Part shown: piece by piece, positions 25,295-36,729 of the stretch | Layout of the letters: every line of letters begins with the position of its first letter | How positions within the stretch are numbered: the stretch's first letter is position 1 | DNA from: Antennarius striatus | Lineage: Eukaryota > Chordata > Actinopteri > Lophiiformes > Antennariidae | Assembly: GCF_040054535.1 (NCBI RefSeq) | Contig: NC_090795.1 | Location: 6,361,501-6,425,500 of the forward strand | Direction of reading: 5' to 3' | Length of the DNA: 64,000 nt | The notes under the pieces: model-generated | The model's input: only the letters and a program-made list of their open reading frames with translations | What the model was told of the DNA's origin: nothing | Database searches by the model: none | Position numbers and translations under genes: made by a program

Positions 25295-25540
25295 TCAGGG
25301 ATTTGCTTGAGTGACGGCAAGACAAGTTTGTGTGTTTAGTCAATCTGACAAGAGGTTGCTCTGCCCCCTCCAGCCAGTGTCTCAACTCCTTTGTGCCACA
25401 GCCAGGTATTCAGCTGCCCGTATGATGTGTTTGTGTGGTGAGTATCCACCTGAGTGTCAGGAAAGCTGTGTCTACCTCCAGATCCAGGGTGAAAGGGAGG
25501 CTGGGGGGGTGACCAGAGAAGAACGCAGTAGTTTCTTTAC
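25295..25540. repeat. conserved 3'-spacer block (gene E copy)
   Basis: Equivalent of the block beyond gene C. It is close to the copy at 30140-30387, which sits in the same place beyond gene F. The minus strand has an open stretch in the C, E and F copies, but the D copy is truncated, which argues against a coding role. Confidence 0.6.
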
Positions 25541-25831
25541 AGAATTTGGTTGTTTGTTTTCTTTTCCTTTTTTGTTTCTATTTTATAGTAAGAGGTTTAT
25601 TTTTATTTCTTATCAGTGTGTTGCCTATTATCAGTTTTGTGTCTGACTATCTTTGTGACTATTTTACTTCTTTATCTTCTTGTGTTTATTAACTATTGTG
25701 TGCCGTTTTGTGTTTTTAAAATGTATACTTCTAATTTCTTGCATTTAAGCTTTGTGCTTTCAGAGAGACAAGAAATGTAATGAAGAGAATGAGACACTTG
25801 GAAATTGTCATAATGTTGATTACAGTTCAGG

Positions 25832-28424
25832 CTACAGTTTGTGTTCTTCAAGAATTAGGTCAACAGCATCCCTGCTCCACTTAGGTCCATCCGTTGGTTT
25901 TCTGAAATCAAAAAAGAAAAGCAACATATTGCCTTAATGCTACTTTTGTTTAATGCAAATATCGCAACTAAAATGGTTTGACCACAATATCTTTTGTATC
26001 TTCAGCACCGATGTTCAAGACGACATAGTTAACTCTGATAATACAATATCGAAGGACACTAGTCACCATTCAACTGCTGACCTGGTGAAGTCAGTACTAA
26101 ACACCAGTGGTATAATTACAGAAATGATGATGTCCCTATCCTTTGACAAATAATACAATTATATAAAACAGTGCTACCAACAAGAATTTTTAATCAACCA
26201 GTTGTATTTTGTAATTAATCTTGATTCTCCGCACTGAGCAATTATCACACACTACCACTCATTACATGTACTTTTCAAATATCTATAATCAACTCACATC
26301 AGCTCTGCATGGTCTTGAAGTTCAACATTGAGAGTTTCAGGCAAGAGCAGACAAAGAGCCCCAGCAATAATAGGGATGATGCCATATATCACCATGGGGA
26401 TGGCATAATGGAAGACCTCCAGGAGCCAGATTAGTGGAGCAAGGATGCCGGCCACACGAGCACACATGGAGTTTAGGCCCACACCTTTCTGCCTAGAATA
26501 AAACATAATGGATTGTAAAAGATTAATGTATAATTGTAATTAATTGTAATTAATGTAAAATGTATAATATGTATATAAAAATTAAAAAAAAATTCTAAGA
26601 GGGTAAAAGACAACAGAGAGAGTGCAAGTGTGAGTGTGAAAACAATTCTTGAAATCGTTTCAACCATTTTAGAGCAAAGTGATATCATGTCTTACAAGAA
26701 CCCGGGGGAAATGCTGACACAGTCAAATTTGGGAATTAAATTTTAAACATCAACAAAAGCAACACTCTCTAATAGGTAAGTCCATAAAAGTTTCCTTGAC
26801 ACTCAGAGCAAAGTACAGACGTGGGCGGCAGAGCGGGTCGTCCAATGTTCTGAGATCGGCGGTTCGATTCCCGCTCCCGCCCAAAAGTGACACCCGGAGG
26901 TGAGCTGACAGTGGGAGGTGTCAGCTCACCTCCGGAGCACTGCCGAGGCGCCCTTGAGCAAGGTGTCGTCCCCCCTTGTTACATGTTTTGATACATTTTT
27001 ATGCTTTATAAAACATTTATGTCTGAATTTTGTGGGCTTGGAACGGATTAGGGCATTTGCATGGAAAACGCGTCTCTACTTACGAATTTTCTACTTACAA
27101 AATTTCTTCCAGAACCAATTTATTTCGTAAGTAGAGGTACCACTGTATGTGGATATGAATGAAAGCATAATCTAGGCTCTTTTTATTTCAATTTGATCAT
27201 AATGAGCAGGAGAAGAAAAAATGACATTACCTTACAACAGTTGGGTACAATTCTGCACTGTAAACAAAGGCGATGTTGAAAGAGGCAGTGGCTCCAAATT
27301 TGCCCAGTACTGCTATGGTTGTTGTCACCACTGGAAGATCTGATGGATTAAGAATACATTTCAGAAACAAGTTTAATAAAAAATGAATTATGGCAAATGT
27401 TATACCTACAGCCATACCTTTTGGGATTGCAAGGATCACAAGACAAGCAATGCCCGCAAAAACTTCGAAACCTGCTTGGGTTATTCTCCTTCCCGAAACC
27501 TGAATTAGAAACAAGCCGCTTAAGTTCGCAGGGATTTCAACAATACCAAAGATGAACTGTGTGAGGTAGATATTGAGGCCAAAATTGCCAACATTGATGC
27601 TCAGCCCATAATACACAAGACTTGACGCAAACCTGGAAACACAGATGAGGAGACATATTCAGGTTTCATTAAATTTATAGTGGTGTTTATTTTTGACACA
27701 GAAATGCATTAGTAATGGTTTATTACGCCATTGACAATATCACCGAGCCTTAGAAAGAAGACACACCAGATGCATCCCAGTATGAGGGTTCGTTTTCTCA
27801 GATATGGTATTCTGAAGATGTCCAACATGTTTCTTCTTTCAGGTGAATCCTTAATCTCTAACTGAACAGGTAAGGAATATGTTTCATCACACATACACAT
27901 ATCAAAAAAAGATTATTTCCTTGAGAAATTGTGAACAATACTGTTCACCTTGTCTAGCTTATCTTCTGGTATTGTCCTCCCATTCATCTGGGCTGCCCTC
28001 TGAAGCAACTTTAGTGCTTCCTCTTTTCTGCCTTGGGTAAGGAGCCAGCGAGCTGATTCTGGGAGGAAACTATTAAAACAGGGTAATGATAATGAATAAA
28101 TATCAGAAATATCAGCCCTTCTGTCAATATTTTGGTTAACTGTACATGATGGCATGTCAAGTATCATGATGGGGTAGGCTGCTGACCAGTAAAACAATAC
28201 CAGGACCACAAAAAAAGGGCTGGCAAGCACAAGCTGCAAGGTCCTCCAGTTGGGAATTAAATATGCGATGCCGCACAACACCATCAACCCAACAGAATAG
28301 GATATCATGAGGGCTATCGTACAAGAACCAGCTTTGGATGGATCGTTCCATTCCATTCCTGGAAACAGGAATGTGTTTCACATGTTGAGCATGAAACTAC
28401 ACACACACACACACACACACACAC

Positions 28425-28508
<84 letters not shown>

Positions 28509-29714
28509 TGTCTACCTTTACAATTAAAGTATACAACAATAATTTAGCCAATCTACACCAACTTGACATCTCATGCAAATGAAGTTCAAAGTACTTAACA
28601 GCAACAATAATAATGAACATTTTGACCTACCAATCACAGTTAAAATCATAACAATGGCAGCAACTGCTAACCCACAGAAAAATCTGAAAACTGTATACAC
28701 ATAGATATTGGGTGAGAAAGCAACGGCCAGACTAAACAACAGTTGGAGGAAGAGTGCCAGCAGGACCCCACGACGGCGACCAAACCTAAATTGAAAGAAG
28801 AGGAGCTTAAATTCATACAGTGATAATTGGATCTCTGTGTATCTCAAATCTGAAAGTGTTCATTTTTAACATTCATTTTCTTACATATTGTTATCAAAAC
28901 TATCATTTGACAATAATGATAAAGAACATTACCAAGGAACACATTACATGGGAGTGGATGGTCGATACCACAGAACGATAATCGGATCTCTCTGTGTATC
29001 CTATTTAACATTTCTTTTCTTACTTATTGCTCTAAAACTATAACCTTTTTATAGGTTTGATGCAGAATAACGATAATGAACATTATGAAGACAACACATG
29101 ACATGGGAATGGACGGTCGATACCTGTCGGAAATTGCCCCAAATGTTAGTGCTCCAAATAAAAAACCTGCCATGTAGACAGACTGTGATGCTCGAATGAA
29201 GACATTTTTGTCACACACTAGATCAAACTGAGAACAGGACAGAGAGAGAAAAAAAATAGAAATACTTCAAAGTGACGACTTCGATTGTGTGGTCTATCTA
29301 TTACACAATCTGATTATTACATGAATATTTTTTATTTACCTCTGTCAGAGTGCTTGAACCATCTTTCAGCGTATCATAGTCCCATCCATCTGTGCATCCA
29401 GTTGTACTGTTAATTCCATACGCTTCAATGGTTTCCAGATCCCAATCCACAGGTGTGAACATTTTACAGCTTTCAAAACTTCCATCTTCATTCACTGGTA
29501 GGGTGAGATTTTTCTGTTCCTCTTCTGTCAGGTTGGGGCCGCGCCCCAAAATCCAGTCAGTGTTGCAGTGATGAGGGAAACTCATACCAGTAAAAATATC
29601 ACCAAATGTAACAAAAGCACACAACATGCTTGGGACACATGATGCAATTAATAGCCGCTTCTGAAACAGACCGAACTCCCCAATCTCCTTCAGAACTTGT
29701 CCAAAGCTGCTCAT
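25832..29714 (-). CDS. SLC22 transporter, slc22a13-like, gene E
   Basis: Fifth member, 536 aa, the near twin of gene D. Exons in transcript order: 29340-29714, 29124-29227, 28631-28785, 28187-28358, 27949-28069, 27767-27861, 27418-27632, 27231-27339, 26298-26492, 25832-25901. Few amino acid changes separate it from D in exons 1-9: TM8 reads FGIVEIPAN against FSVVEIPAN, and the loop has IEAYG against IKAYG. Exons 9-10 and the 3' spacer instead match gene F almost exactly, as expected if a unit of about 4.8 kb was duplicated in tandem. Exon 10 is joined at an AT|A junction, giving Ile where C and D have Met. Intron 3 has a CA microsatellite where D has CACG/CA. All exons are open and splice sites are canonical. 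Confidence 0.9.
26821..26976 (+). mobile_element. tRNA-derived SINE in intron 8 of gene E
   Basis: Duplicate of the SINE at 22030-22184, with only a few base differences. Confidence 0.65.
26977..27145 (-). mobile_element. Tigger/pogo-like terminal fragment in gene E intron 8
   Basis: Duplicate of the fragment in gene D, including its junction with the SINE. Confidence 0.65.
28399..28507. repeat. (CA)n microsatellite, gene E intron 3
   Basis: Almost pure CA array; the CACG units of gene D are absent. Confidence 0.95.
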
Positions 29715-29769
29715 ATTGACATGACACTGAGTTTGCAGTGCTTTCTCATCAAAATATATGATCTTGTTT

Positions 29770-29782
29770 ATCAATCTTTAAC
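29770..29782 (-). promoter_or_regulatory. HNF1-like site upstream of gene E
   Basis: The same 13-mer and spacing as gene D, as expected from the recent duplication. Confidence 0.4.
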
Positions 29783-30139
29783 CCAGGGCAAGTCAAGAAT
29801 ATCTTTCATGACTAAAGATACCTTTGGGCTTATGTTGTAAAACGGAAGAGCAGCAATATTTTATTGCCAGCCACAAAACACAAAGCAAAACTATATAGTG
29901 AGCTACAAGGAACAGAAAATGTTAATCTACACTATCAGTTATCTAATTAATTTGCAATTATATGGTGCCTCATTAAAAATATTCAAGCAGACATTTAATA
30001 CTTACAGGAGACATCTAAATTCACCTACAATCCATTATCAGGAAAGAAACAACACACATTTATTCATCTTTAATGAAAGGAAAACTTTCACACTTTTGGA
30101 ATACAATGCAAAACATTTCAGGAAAAAAAATAAAAAATT

Positions 30140-30387
30140 TTCAGGGATTTGCTTGAGTGACGGCAAGACAAGTTTGTGTGTTTAGTCAATCTGACAAGAG
30201 GTTGCTCTGCCCCCTCCAGCCAGTGTCTCAACTCCTTTGTGCCACAGTCAGGTATTCAGCTGCCCGTATGATGTGTTTGTGTGGTGAGTATCCACCTGAG
30301 TGTCAGGAAAGCTGTGTCTACCTCCAGATCCAGGGTGAAAGGGAGGCTGGGGGGGTGACCAGAGAAGAACGCAGTAGTTTCTTTACA
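30140..30387. repeat. conserved 3'-spacer block (gene F copy)
   Basis: Nearly identical to 25295-25540 as part of the recent duplication. Confidence 0.6.
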
Positions 30388-30677
30388 GAATTTGGTTGTT
30401 TGTTTTCTTTTCCTTTTTTGTTTCTATTTTATAGTAAGAGGTTTATTTTTATTTCTTATCAGTGTGTTGCCTATTATCAGTTTTGTGTCTGACTATCTTT
30501 GTGACTATTTTACTTCTTTATCTTCTTGTGTTTATTAACTATTGTGTGCCGTATTGTGTTTTTAAAATGTATACTTCTAATTTCTTGCATTTAAGCTTTG
30601 TGCTTTCAGAGAGACAAGAAATGTAATGAAGAGAATGAGACACTTGGAAATTGTCATAATGTTGATTACAGTTCAGG

Positions 30678-33600
30678 CTACAGTTTGTGTTCTTCAAGAA
30701 TTAGGTCAACAGCATCCCTGCTCCACTTAGGTCCATCCGTTGGTTTTCTGAAATCAAAAAAGAAAAGCAACATATTGCCTTAATGCTACTTTTGTTTAAT
30801 GCAAATATCGCAACTAAAATGGTTTGACCACAATATCTTTTGTATCTTCAGCACCGACGTTCAAGACGACATAGTTAACTCTGATAATACAATATCGAAG
30901 GACACTAGTCACCATTCAACTGCTGACCTGGTGAAGTCAGTACTAAACACCAGTGGTATAATTACAGAAATGATGATGTCCCTATCCTTTGACAAATAAT
31001 ACAATTATATAAAACAGTGCTACCAACAAGAATTTTTAATCAACCAGTTGTATTTTGTAATTAATCTTGATTCTCCGCACTGAGTAATTATCACACACTA
31101 CCACTCATTACATGTACTTTTCAAATATCTATAATCAACTCACATCAGCTCTGCATGGTCTTGAAGTTCAACATTGAGAGTTTCAGGCAAGAGCAGACAA
31201 AGAGCCCCAGCAATAATAGGGATGATGCCATATATCACCATGGGGATGGCATAATGGAAGACCTCCAGGAGCCAGATTAGTGGAGCAAGGATGCCGGCCA
31301 CACGAGCACACATGGAGTTTAGGCCCACACCTTTCTGCCTGGAATAAAACATAATGGATAGCAAACAATTAATACATAGTTGTCCTAAATGTGACAATAG
31401 AAAACAATTCAAACAGGGGGAAAGACAACACGTAAACACAGGTGCAAGTATGAAAACAATTCTTGAAATTGCTATCGTTTTAACCATTTCAGACTGAAGT
31501 CATATTATGTCTTACAAGAACACGGGGGAAATGTGCTGACACGGTAAAATGTAGGAGTTGAAATATAAAGAGTGTTCATCTGTATTAGTATACGCATACT
31601 GTACATCAGTGGCAGCTGCTGGTCTGTCAAAGAGGGAAAGCTTATATTGTAAAACGTGTCAATTTATTTACGTATATGTAAAAGCTGCCCTCTGTTCCTG
31701 TTCAAGAAAATTGTCTGGGATTCTGTTTTACCAACAGAGCCTACCAACCTAGTCAACAACATGAATTTGTTCAATGAAACTAGTAAATTTGAACAAATGT
31801 GGAAATTATTTTGAACTGAAACATCAAAATATGATGTATTTTCTCTGCAGTAAGGAATGAAAAGTCATGTCATTTCACCAAGCAAATACCAAGAAATTTG
31901 TTGCCATATTTTCACTTTACTTGTAAAATCCTGCTCTATTCATCGTGCGGATGCCCAGCATCCAGGCCAGCCAAGGCCGGCCCACTGCTCCATTCACCCC
32001 CAGAGACGCATACAGTCACAAGGAAGTAACTGGATACTCTGCTACTCAAGACAAATTCACTGATGCTACGAAAAGATGATAAAATTGAGACTGTCAACTT
32101 AATTGTTTGCATATTAACATGCTCTAACACATTTCTAGTCAATGAAATATGAAGACAATAATACATATTTGACCATTTTATTTTTGAGATTTTAGGGGAA
32201 GCTGAGCTTGTAAATTATGCATGCTTTGTTTATGTAACATATGTGGCAATTGGAAACAAAAACAACACTCTCTGAAAGTGAGTCCATAAATCTTTACTTT
32301 ATTCATCCCCATAGGAAATTTTTTTCCACTCTGAGAGAGGGTGATGGTAGAGCGGCGGGCAGCTCCTTCGTGGTGCGCCCAAGGAGCAAGTTGTTGGGGG
32401 ACTGCCTTGCTGAAGTGCACCTCGGCAGTGCTCCGGATAAATTGAAATGAATTCTGCGTGACTTTCTCCCATTGTAAAATGCACAAAAAAAATTTTTGAA
32501 TAGCTGGTACCGCTACTCCGAAGAATGAAACATACTTGCTGGGGAAGGCAGGATGTTACCCCAAGCTTTGAAAAATGTTTTTGGAAATCTTTAATGTAGT
32601 TTTTGCAAAACCCTCTTAGCAGACCAAAAAATAAATAAATACACATGATAAATATGTGGACATGAATTAAAGCATACTCAAAGCTCTTTTTACTCAATAT
32701 GATCATGATGAGCAGCAGAAGAAAAAGTGATTTTACCTCACAGCAGTTGGGTACAATTCTGCACTATAAACATAGGCGATGCTGAAAGAAGCACTGGCTC
32801 CAAATTTGCCCAGTACTGCTATGATTGTTGTCACCACTGGAAGATCTGAGGGTGAATATTAAATCTCAGAAACATTTGAAATAAACAATAAATTATTGCA
32901 AATGTTATACCTACAACAATACCTTGTGGGATAGCAAGGACCACAAGACAAGCGATTCCCCCAAAAACTTGGAAGCCTGTTTGGGATATTCTCCTTCCCA
33001 AATACTGAATTAGAACCAAACTGGCCAAGTTTGCAGGGATTTCAACAACACCAAAGATGAACTGTGTGAGGTAGATATTGAGGCCAAAACTGCCAACATT
33101 GAGGCTCAGTCCAAAATAAACAATACTTGATGCAAACCTGGAAACACAAATGAGGAGACATGTTCAGGTTTCATTGACTTTATAGTGCTGTATGTTGCTG
33201 ACACAGAAATGCACTAGAAATGGATTACTATGACATGGACAACATAATTAGATAAATGTTATTAGATAGAAAGAAGACAGACCAGTTAAATCCCATTACG
33301 AGGGTTCGTTTTCTCAGATATGGTAGTCTGAAGATGTCCAACATGCTTCTTCTTTCAGGTGTATCCATAATCTCTAACTGAATGGGTAAGGAATATGTTT
33401 CATAAAAAATACACATATCAAACAAGAAAACGTTATTTCTCTGAGAAAATGTGTACAATACTGTTCACCTTGTCCAGCTTATCTTCTGGCATTGTCCTCC
33501 CATTCACCTGGGCTGCCCTCTGAAGCACCTTTAGTGCTTCCTCCTTTCTGCCTTGGGTAAGGAGCCAGCGAGCTGATTCTGGGAGGAAACTATTAAAAAC

Positions 33601-34497
33601 AGGGTAATGATAGTAAATAATTATTAGCCTTTCTGGCAATGTTCAGGTAAATGTACATAATGGAATGTTGTGGTTACAGGGAGAAGAGATCAAGAAGGTG
33701 GAGGATTTTAAGTATTTAGGGTCAACAGTCCAGAGCAATGAAGAGTGTGGAAAAGCGGTGAAGAAGTGTGTACAGGCAGGATGGAACGGGTGGAGAAAAG
33801 TGTCAGTGTGATGTGTGATAGAAGAGTTTCAGCTAAAATAAAAGGAAAGGTGTACAAAACTGTGGTGAGACCAGTGATGTTGTTTGGCCTAGAGACAGTG
33901 TCACTGAGGAAAAGACAGGAGACAGAGCTGGAGGTAGCAGAGATGAAGATGCTGAAGTTCTCTCTGGGAGTGACCAGGAAGGATAGGATCAGGAATGAGT
34001 ACATCAGAGGGACACCACATGTTAGAGGTTTTGGAGATAAAGTCAGAGAGGCCAGACTGAGATGGGTTGGACATGTCCAGAAGAGAGATAGTAAATATAT
34101 TGGAGGAAGACCAAAGAGGAGGTTTATGGATGTAGTAAAAGAGGACATGAAGGTAGTTGGTGTGAGAGAAAAGGATGCAGAAGACAGGGTTAGTTGGAAG
34201 CCACTGATTCGCTATGGCGACCCATGAAGGGAAAAGCTGAGAGTAAAAGAAGTACATAATGAAAAGTCAAAAGTCATGATTGGATATAGAATGCTGACCA
34301 GTAAAACAATACCAGGACAATGACAAGAGGGCTGGCAAGCACAAGCTGCAAGATCCTCCAGTTAGGAACTAAATATGCCATGCCGGACAACACCATCAAC
34401 CCAACAGAATAAGATGTCATGAGGGCTATAGTACAAGAAGCGGCTCTGGATGGATCAGTCCATTCCATTCCTGTGAAACAGATATGTGTTACATATG

Positions 34498-34549
<52 letters not shown>

Positions 34550-36338
34550 TGTATATACACTATAGCCGATAGAATGAACGTACAGTATCACGAGACTACC
34601 TACTAAAAATCAGCGATAGTTGATTTTTGATCTTGAATCCCAAATGCACGAGGGATTACCGTAGTACTTGTTTAGAAAGACAAACAATCATTCATGCACA
34701 CACTTGCACCTATGAGCATTTTGACATGACCAATTCACCTAAACTGGATGTTTTTGGAGGTGGGAGGAAGCTGGGGAACCGATGCATACATGGAGAGAAC
34801 ATACAAACTCTGAACAGAAAAGACTTGGACAGCGACAGCGCGACCCGTTGCGCCACCATGCCTCCTGCAATAATTATTTTATACAAACATACGAACAATT
34901 CAGCTGACAAACAGCATGTTGGAACCAATTGTGTTCGCAGTTTGAGGACTACCTATTATATACTAGTATTTAGTAGTATTATTTGTATGTATGTATGTGT
35001 TTATGTCTGTGTGTGTGTGTGTGTGTGTGTACAAATAATAAAAAATAAACATTCATTTATTCATTCATTCATTTTCTCTAACCACTTCATCCGTGTGTGC
35101 GGTTCGCGGGTAGCTGGAGCCTATCCCAGCTGACTAAGGACATGACGCGGGGCAACCTCAGCGCGCAACGCCAGTGCGCCACGGAGCTAAAAATAAACAT
35201 TAATATTTATTAATACTTTATTATATAATAATAATATTAATAGTAATAATTTGAAAAAGTGGACCTACCCATCACAGACAAATTCATCAAAATGGCAACA
35301 CTTGAAAATCCACAGAAAAATTTGAAAACTGTATAAACATAGATATTGGGTGAGAATGCAACGGCCACACCAAACAACAGCTGGAGGACGAGTGACAGCA
35401 GGATCCCACAACGTCGACCGAACCTATATTGAAGGGAAAAGAAGACCTTTTTCAAATTCATACAGTGATTTCTGGATCTTTCTGTGTTTCTGTCAGGATT
35501 CTCATCTGGACTGTTGCCGGCCTATCTACAAACCCTACCTGTAACTGGACTCAGTTTTGCCTAAATATCGATCTTCGACTGATTCCCTTTCTGAGTAGTG
35601 ATAGTATCTTATATCTGAAAGTATTGATTTTGTCATTTCTTTTACTTTTATTACCCTAACACTATTAACATTTGTTGGTTTTGATAACAATAACGATGAT
35701 GAAGCCAACATGTGTGACATGGGAGTTGATGTGTGATGGTCGATACCTGTCGGAAATTGTCCCAAATATCAGCGCTCCAAAGAAAATACCTGCCATGTAG
35801 ACAGACTGTGTTGCTTGAATCAAGCCATTTTTGTCACAAACCAGATCAAACTGAAAACAGGAAAGAGAAAAATAAATAACTGAAAGACGCTGGAGTGAAC
35901 CCTTATGGACCCTGACAAACTGTCAACTATCAAATCTAATGATCTATGAATAATTTTTTTTACCTCTGTCAGAATGCTGGAACCACTTTTGTGTGTCTCA
36001 TAGTCCCATCCATCTGTGCATCCAGTTGTACTGTTAATTCCATACGCTTCAATAGTTTCTAGATCCCAATCCACAGGTGTGAACATTTTGCAGGTTTCAA
36101 AACTTCCATCCTCGTTCACTGGGAGGGTGAGATTTTTTTGTTCCTCTTCTGTCAGGTTGGGTCCACGCTCCAAAATCCAGTTGGTGTTGCAGTAATGAGG
36201 GAAGCTCATACCTATAAAAACCTGTCCCATCACATCAAACGCGCACAAAATGCTTGGAACACACAATGCAATCATTAACCTTTTTTGAAACGAGCCAAAC
36301 CCCCCAATATCATTAAGGATCTGCTGAAAGCTGCTCAT
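30678..36338 (-). CDS. SLC22 transporter, slc22a13-like, gene F (chimeric)
   Basis: Sixth member, 536 aa. Exons in transcript order: 35964-36338, 35747-35850, 35269-35423, 34299-34470, 33469-33589, 33283-33377, 32923-33137, 32737-32845, 31144-31338, 30678-30747. Exons 9-10, intron 9 and the 3' flank are nearly identical to gene E. Identity stops abruptly about 40 bp into intron 8 (near 31.35 kb), and exons 1-8 are clearly diverged from E (the N-terminus starts [15 protein letters not shown]). The simplest reading is unequal crossing-over or gene conversion that gave F a new 3' end. Intron 4 carries an RTE-like LINE tail with target-site duplication; intron 3 has a TA microsatellite and other repeats. 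The loop reads PHYCNTNW where the paralogues read PHHC(N/K)TDW. TM8 has Asn377, TM11 keeps Arg461. Confidence 0.9.
32285..32450 (-). mobile_element. retroposon fragment in intron 8 of gene F
   Basis: The TTTATTCATCCCCATAGGAA segment and CTTGCTGAAGTGCACCTCGG, the reverse complement of the SINE body seen in D and E, indicate a SINE or LINE tail in minus orientation. No coding content. Confidence 0.45.
33653..34261 (+). mobile_element. 5'-truncated RTE-like LINE in intron 4 of gene F
   Basis: The plus strand encodes the far C-terminus of a LINE reverse transcriptase ([20 protein letters not shown], a LRWVGHV segment, [16 protein letters not shown]), open for 160 codons at 33745-34227. It ends in the GGCGACCC...AAAAGC tail common to this family. 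A 10-bp direct repeat, GTACATAATG, flanks it (33653-33662 and 34252-34261) and looks like a target-site duplication, since the same sequence occurs once at this place in gene C. The insertion is absent from the other copies. Confidence 0.8.
34504..34549. repeat. (TA)n microsatellite, gene F intron 3
   Basis: About 23 TA units. Confidence 0.95.
34715..35190. repeat. dispersed fish repeat pieces in intron 3 of gene F
   Basis: Contains the CCAATTCACCTAAACTGGAT...GGAGAACATACAAACT segment, a MITE-like GAACCAATTGTGTTCG arm, a TG array near 35.01 kb and the GCTGGAGCCTATCCCAGCTG segment. A related piece is at 19000-19090. Confidence 0.55.
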
Positions 36339-36439
36339 ATTGATATGCCACTAAGTTTCCTGTGCTTTCTCATCAACGTGAAGAGTGAGATATAAATGAA
36401 CTGAAAGTCTGAACTGAATGTATAAATGTGATCTCGTAA

Positions 36440-36452
36440 ATCAACCTTTAAC
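36440..36452 (-). promoter_or_regulatory. HNF1-like site upstream of gene F
   Basis: Minus-strand GTTAAAGGTTGAT, about 102 bp before the ATG. It is one of the weakest matches in the set but lies at the shared position. Confidence 0.35.
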
Positions 36453-36729
36453 CAAGGACAACCCATTCAGTATTGAAAATACCTTTGGGCCTATGTTGTA
36501 AAAGGAAATAACAGCAATATTTTAATTTTAATATCAGCCATAAAACACCAAGCAAAACAATATAATGAATTATAGGGTAGGGAAAGTGTCAACCTGCAGT
36601 ATTAGTTATCTATTTATTTTGCAGTTTCATCATCATATATAATCTTCTGAAATAAAATAAAAAGCTTGAACAATCTGAGGTTTCTGAATCTGAATACAGT
36701 ACAATGCAAAGCATTTCAGGAAAAGAAAA

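Larger units (their letters stand above)
21450..26506. repeat. left copy of the recent ~4.8 kb tandem duplication
   Basis: This tract runs from intron 9 of D through exons 9-1 of D, the D/E spacer and exons 10-9 of E. It is nearly identical to 26.24-31.35 kb, with an offset growing from 4791 to 4846 bp because of small indels and microsatellite changes. Two spacer segments give translations that are identical or differ by one residue between copies. Both ends of the tract fall inside introns (intron 9 of D; intron 8 of E). Confidence 0.85.
26241..31350. repeat. right copy of the recent ~4.8 kb tandem duplication
   Basis: Counterpart of 21.45-26.5 kb. It contains exons 9-1 of E, the E/F spacer and exons 10-9 of F. 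It overlaps the left copy because the duplicated tract is slightly longer than one gene unit. Confidence 0.85.
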
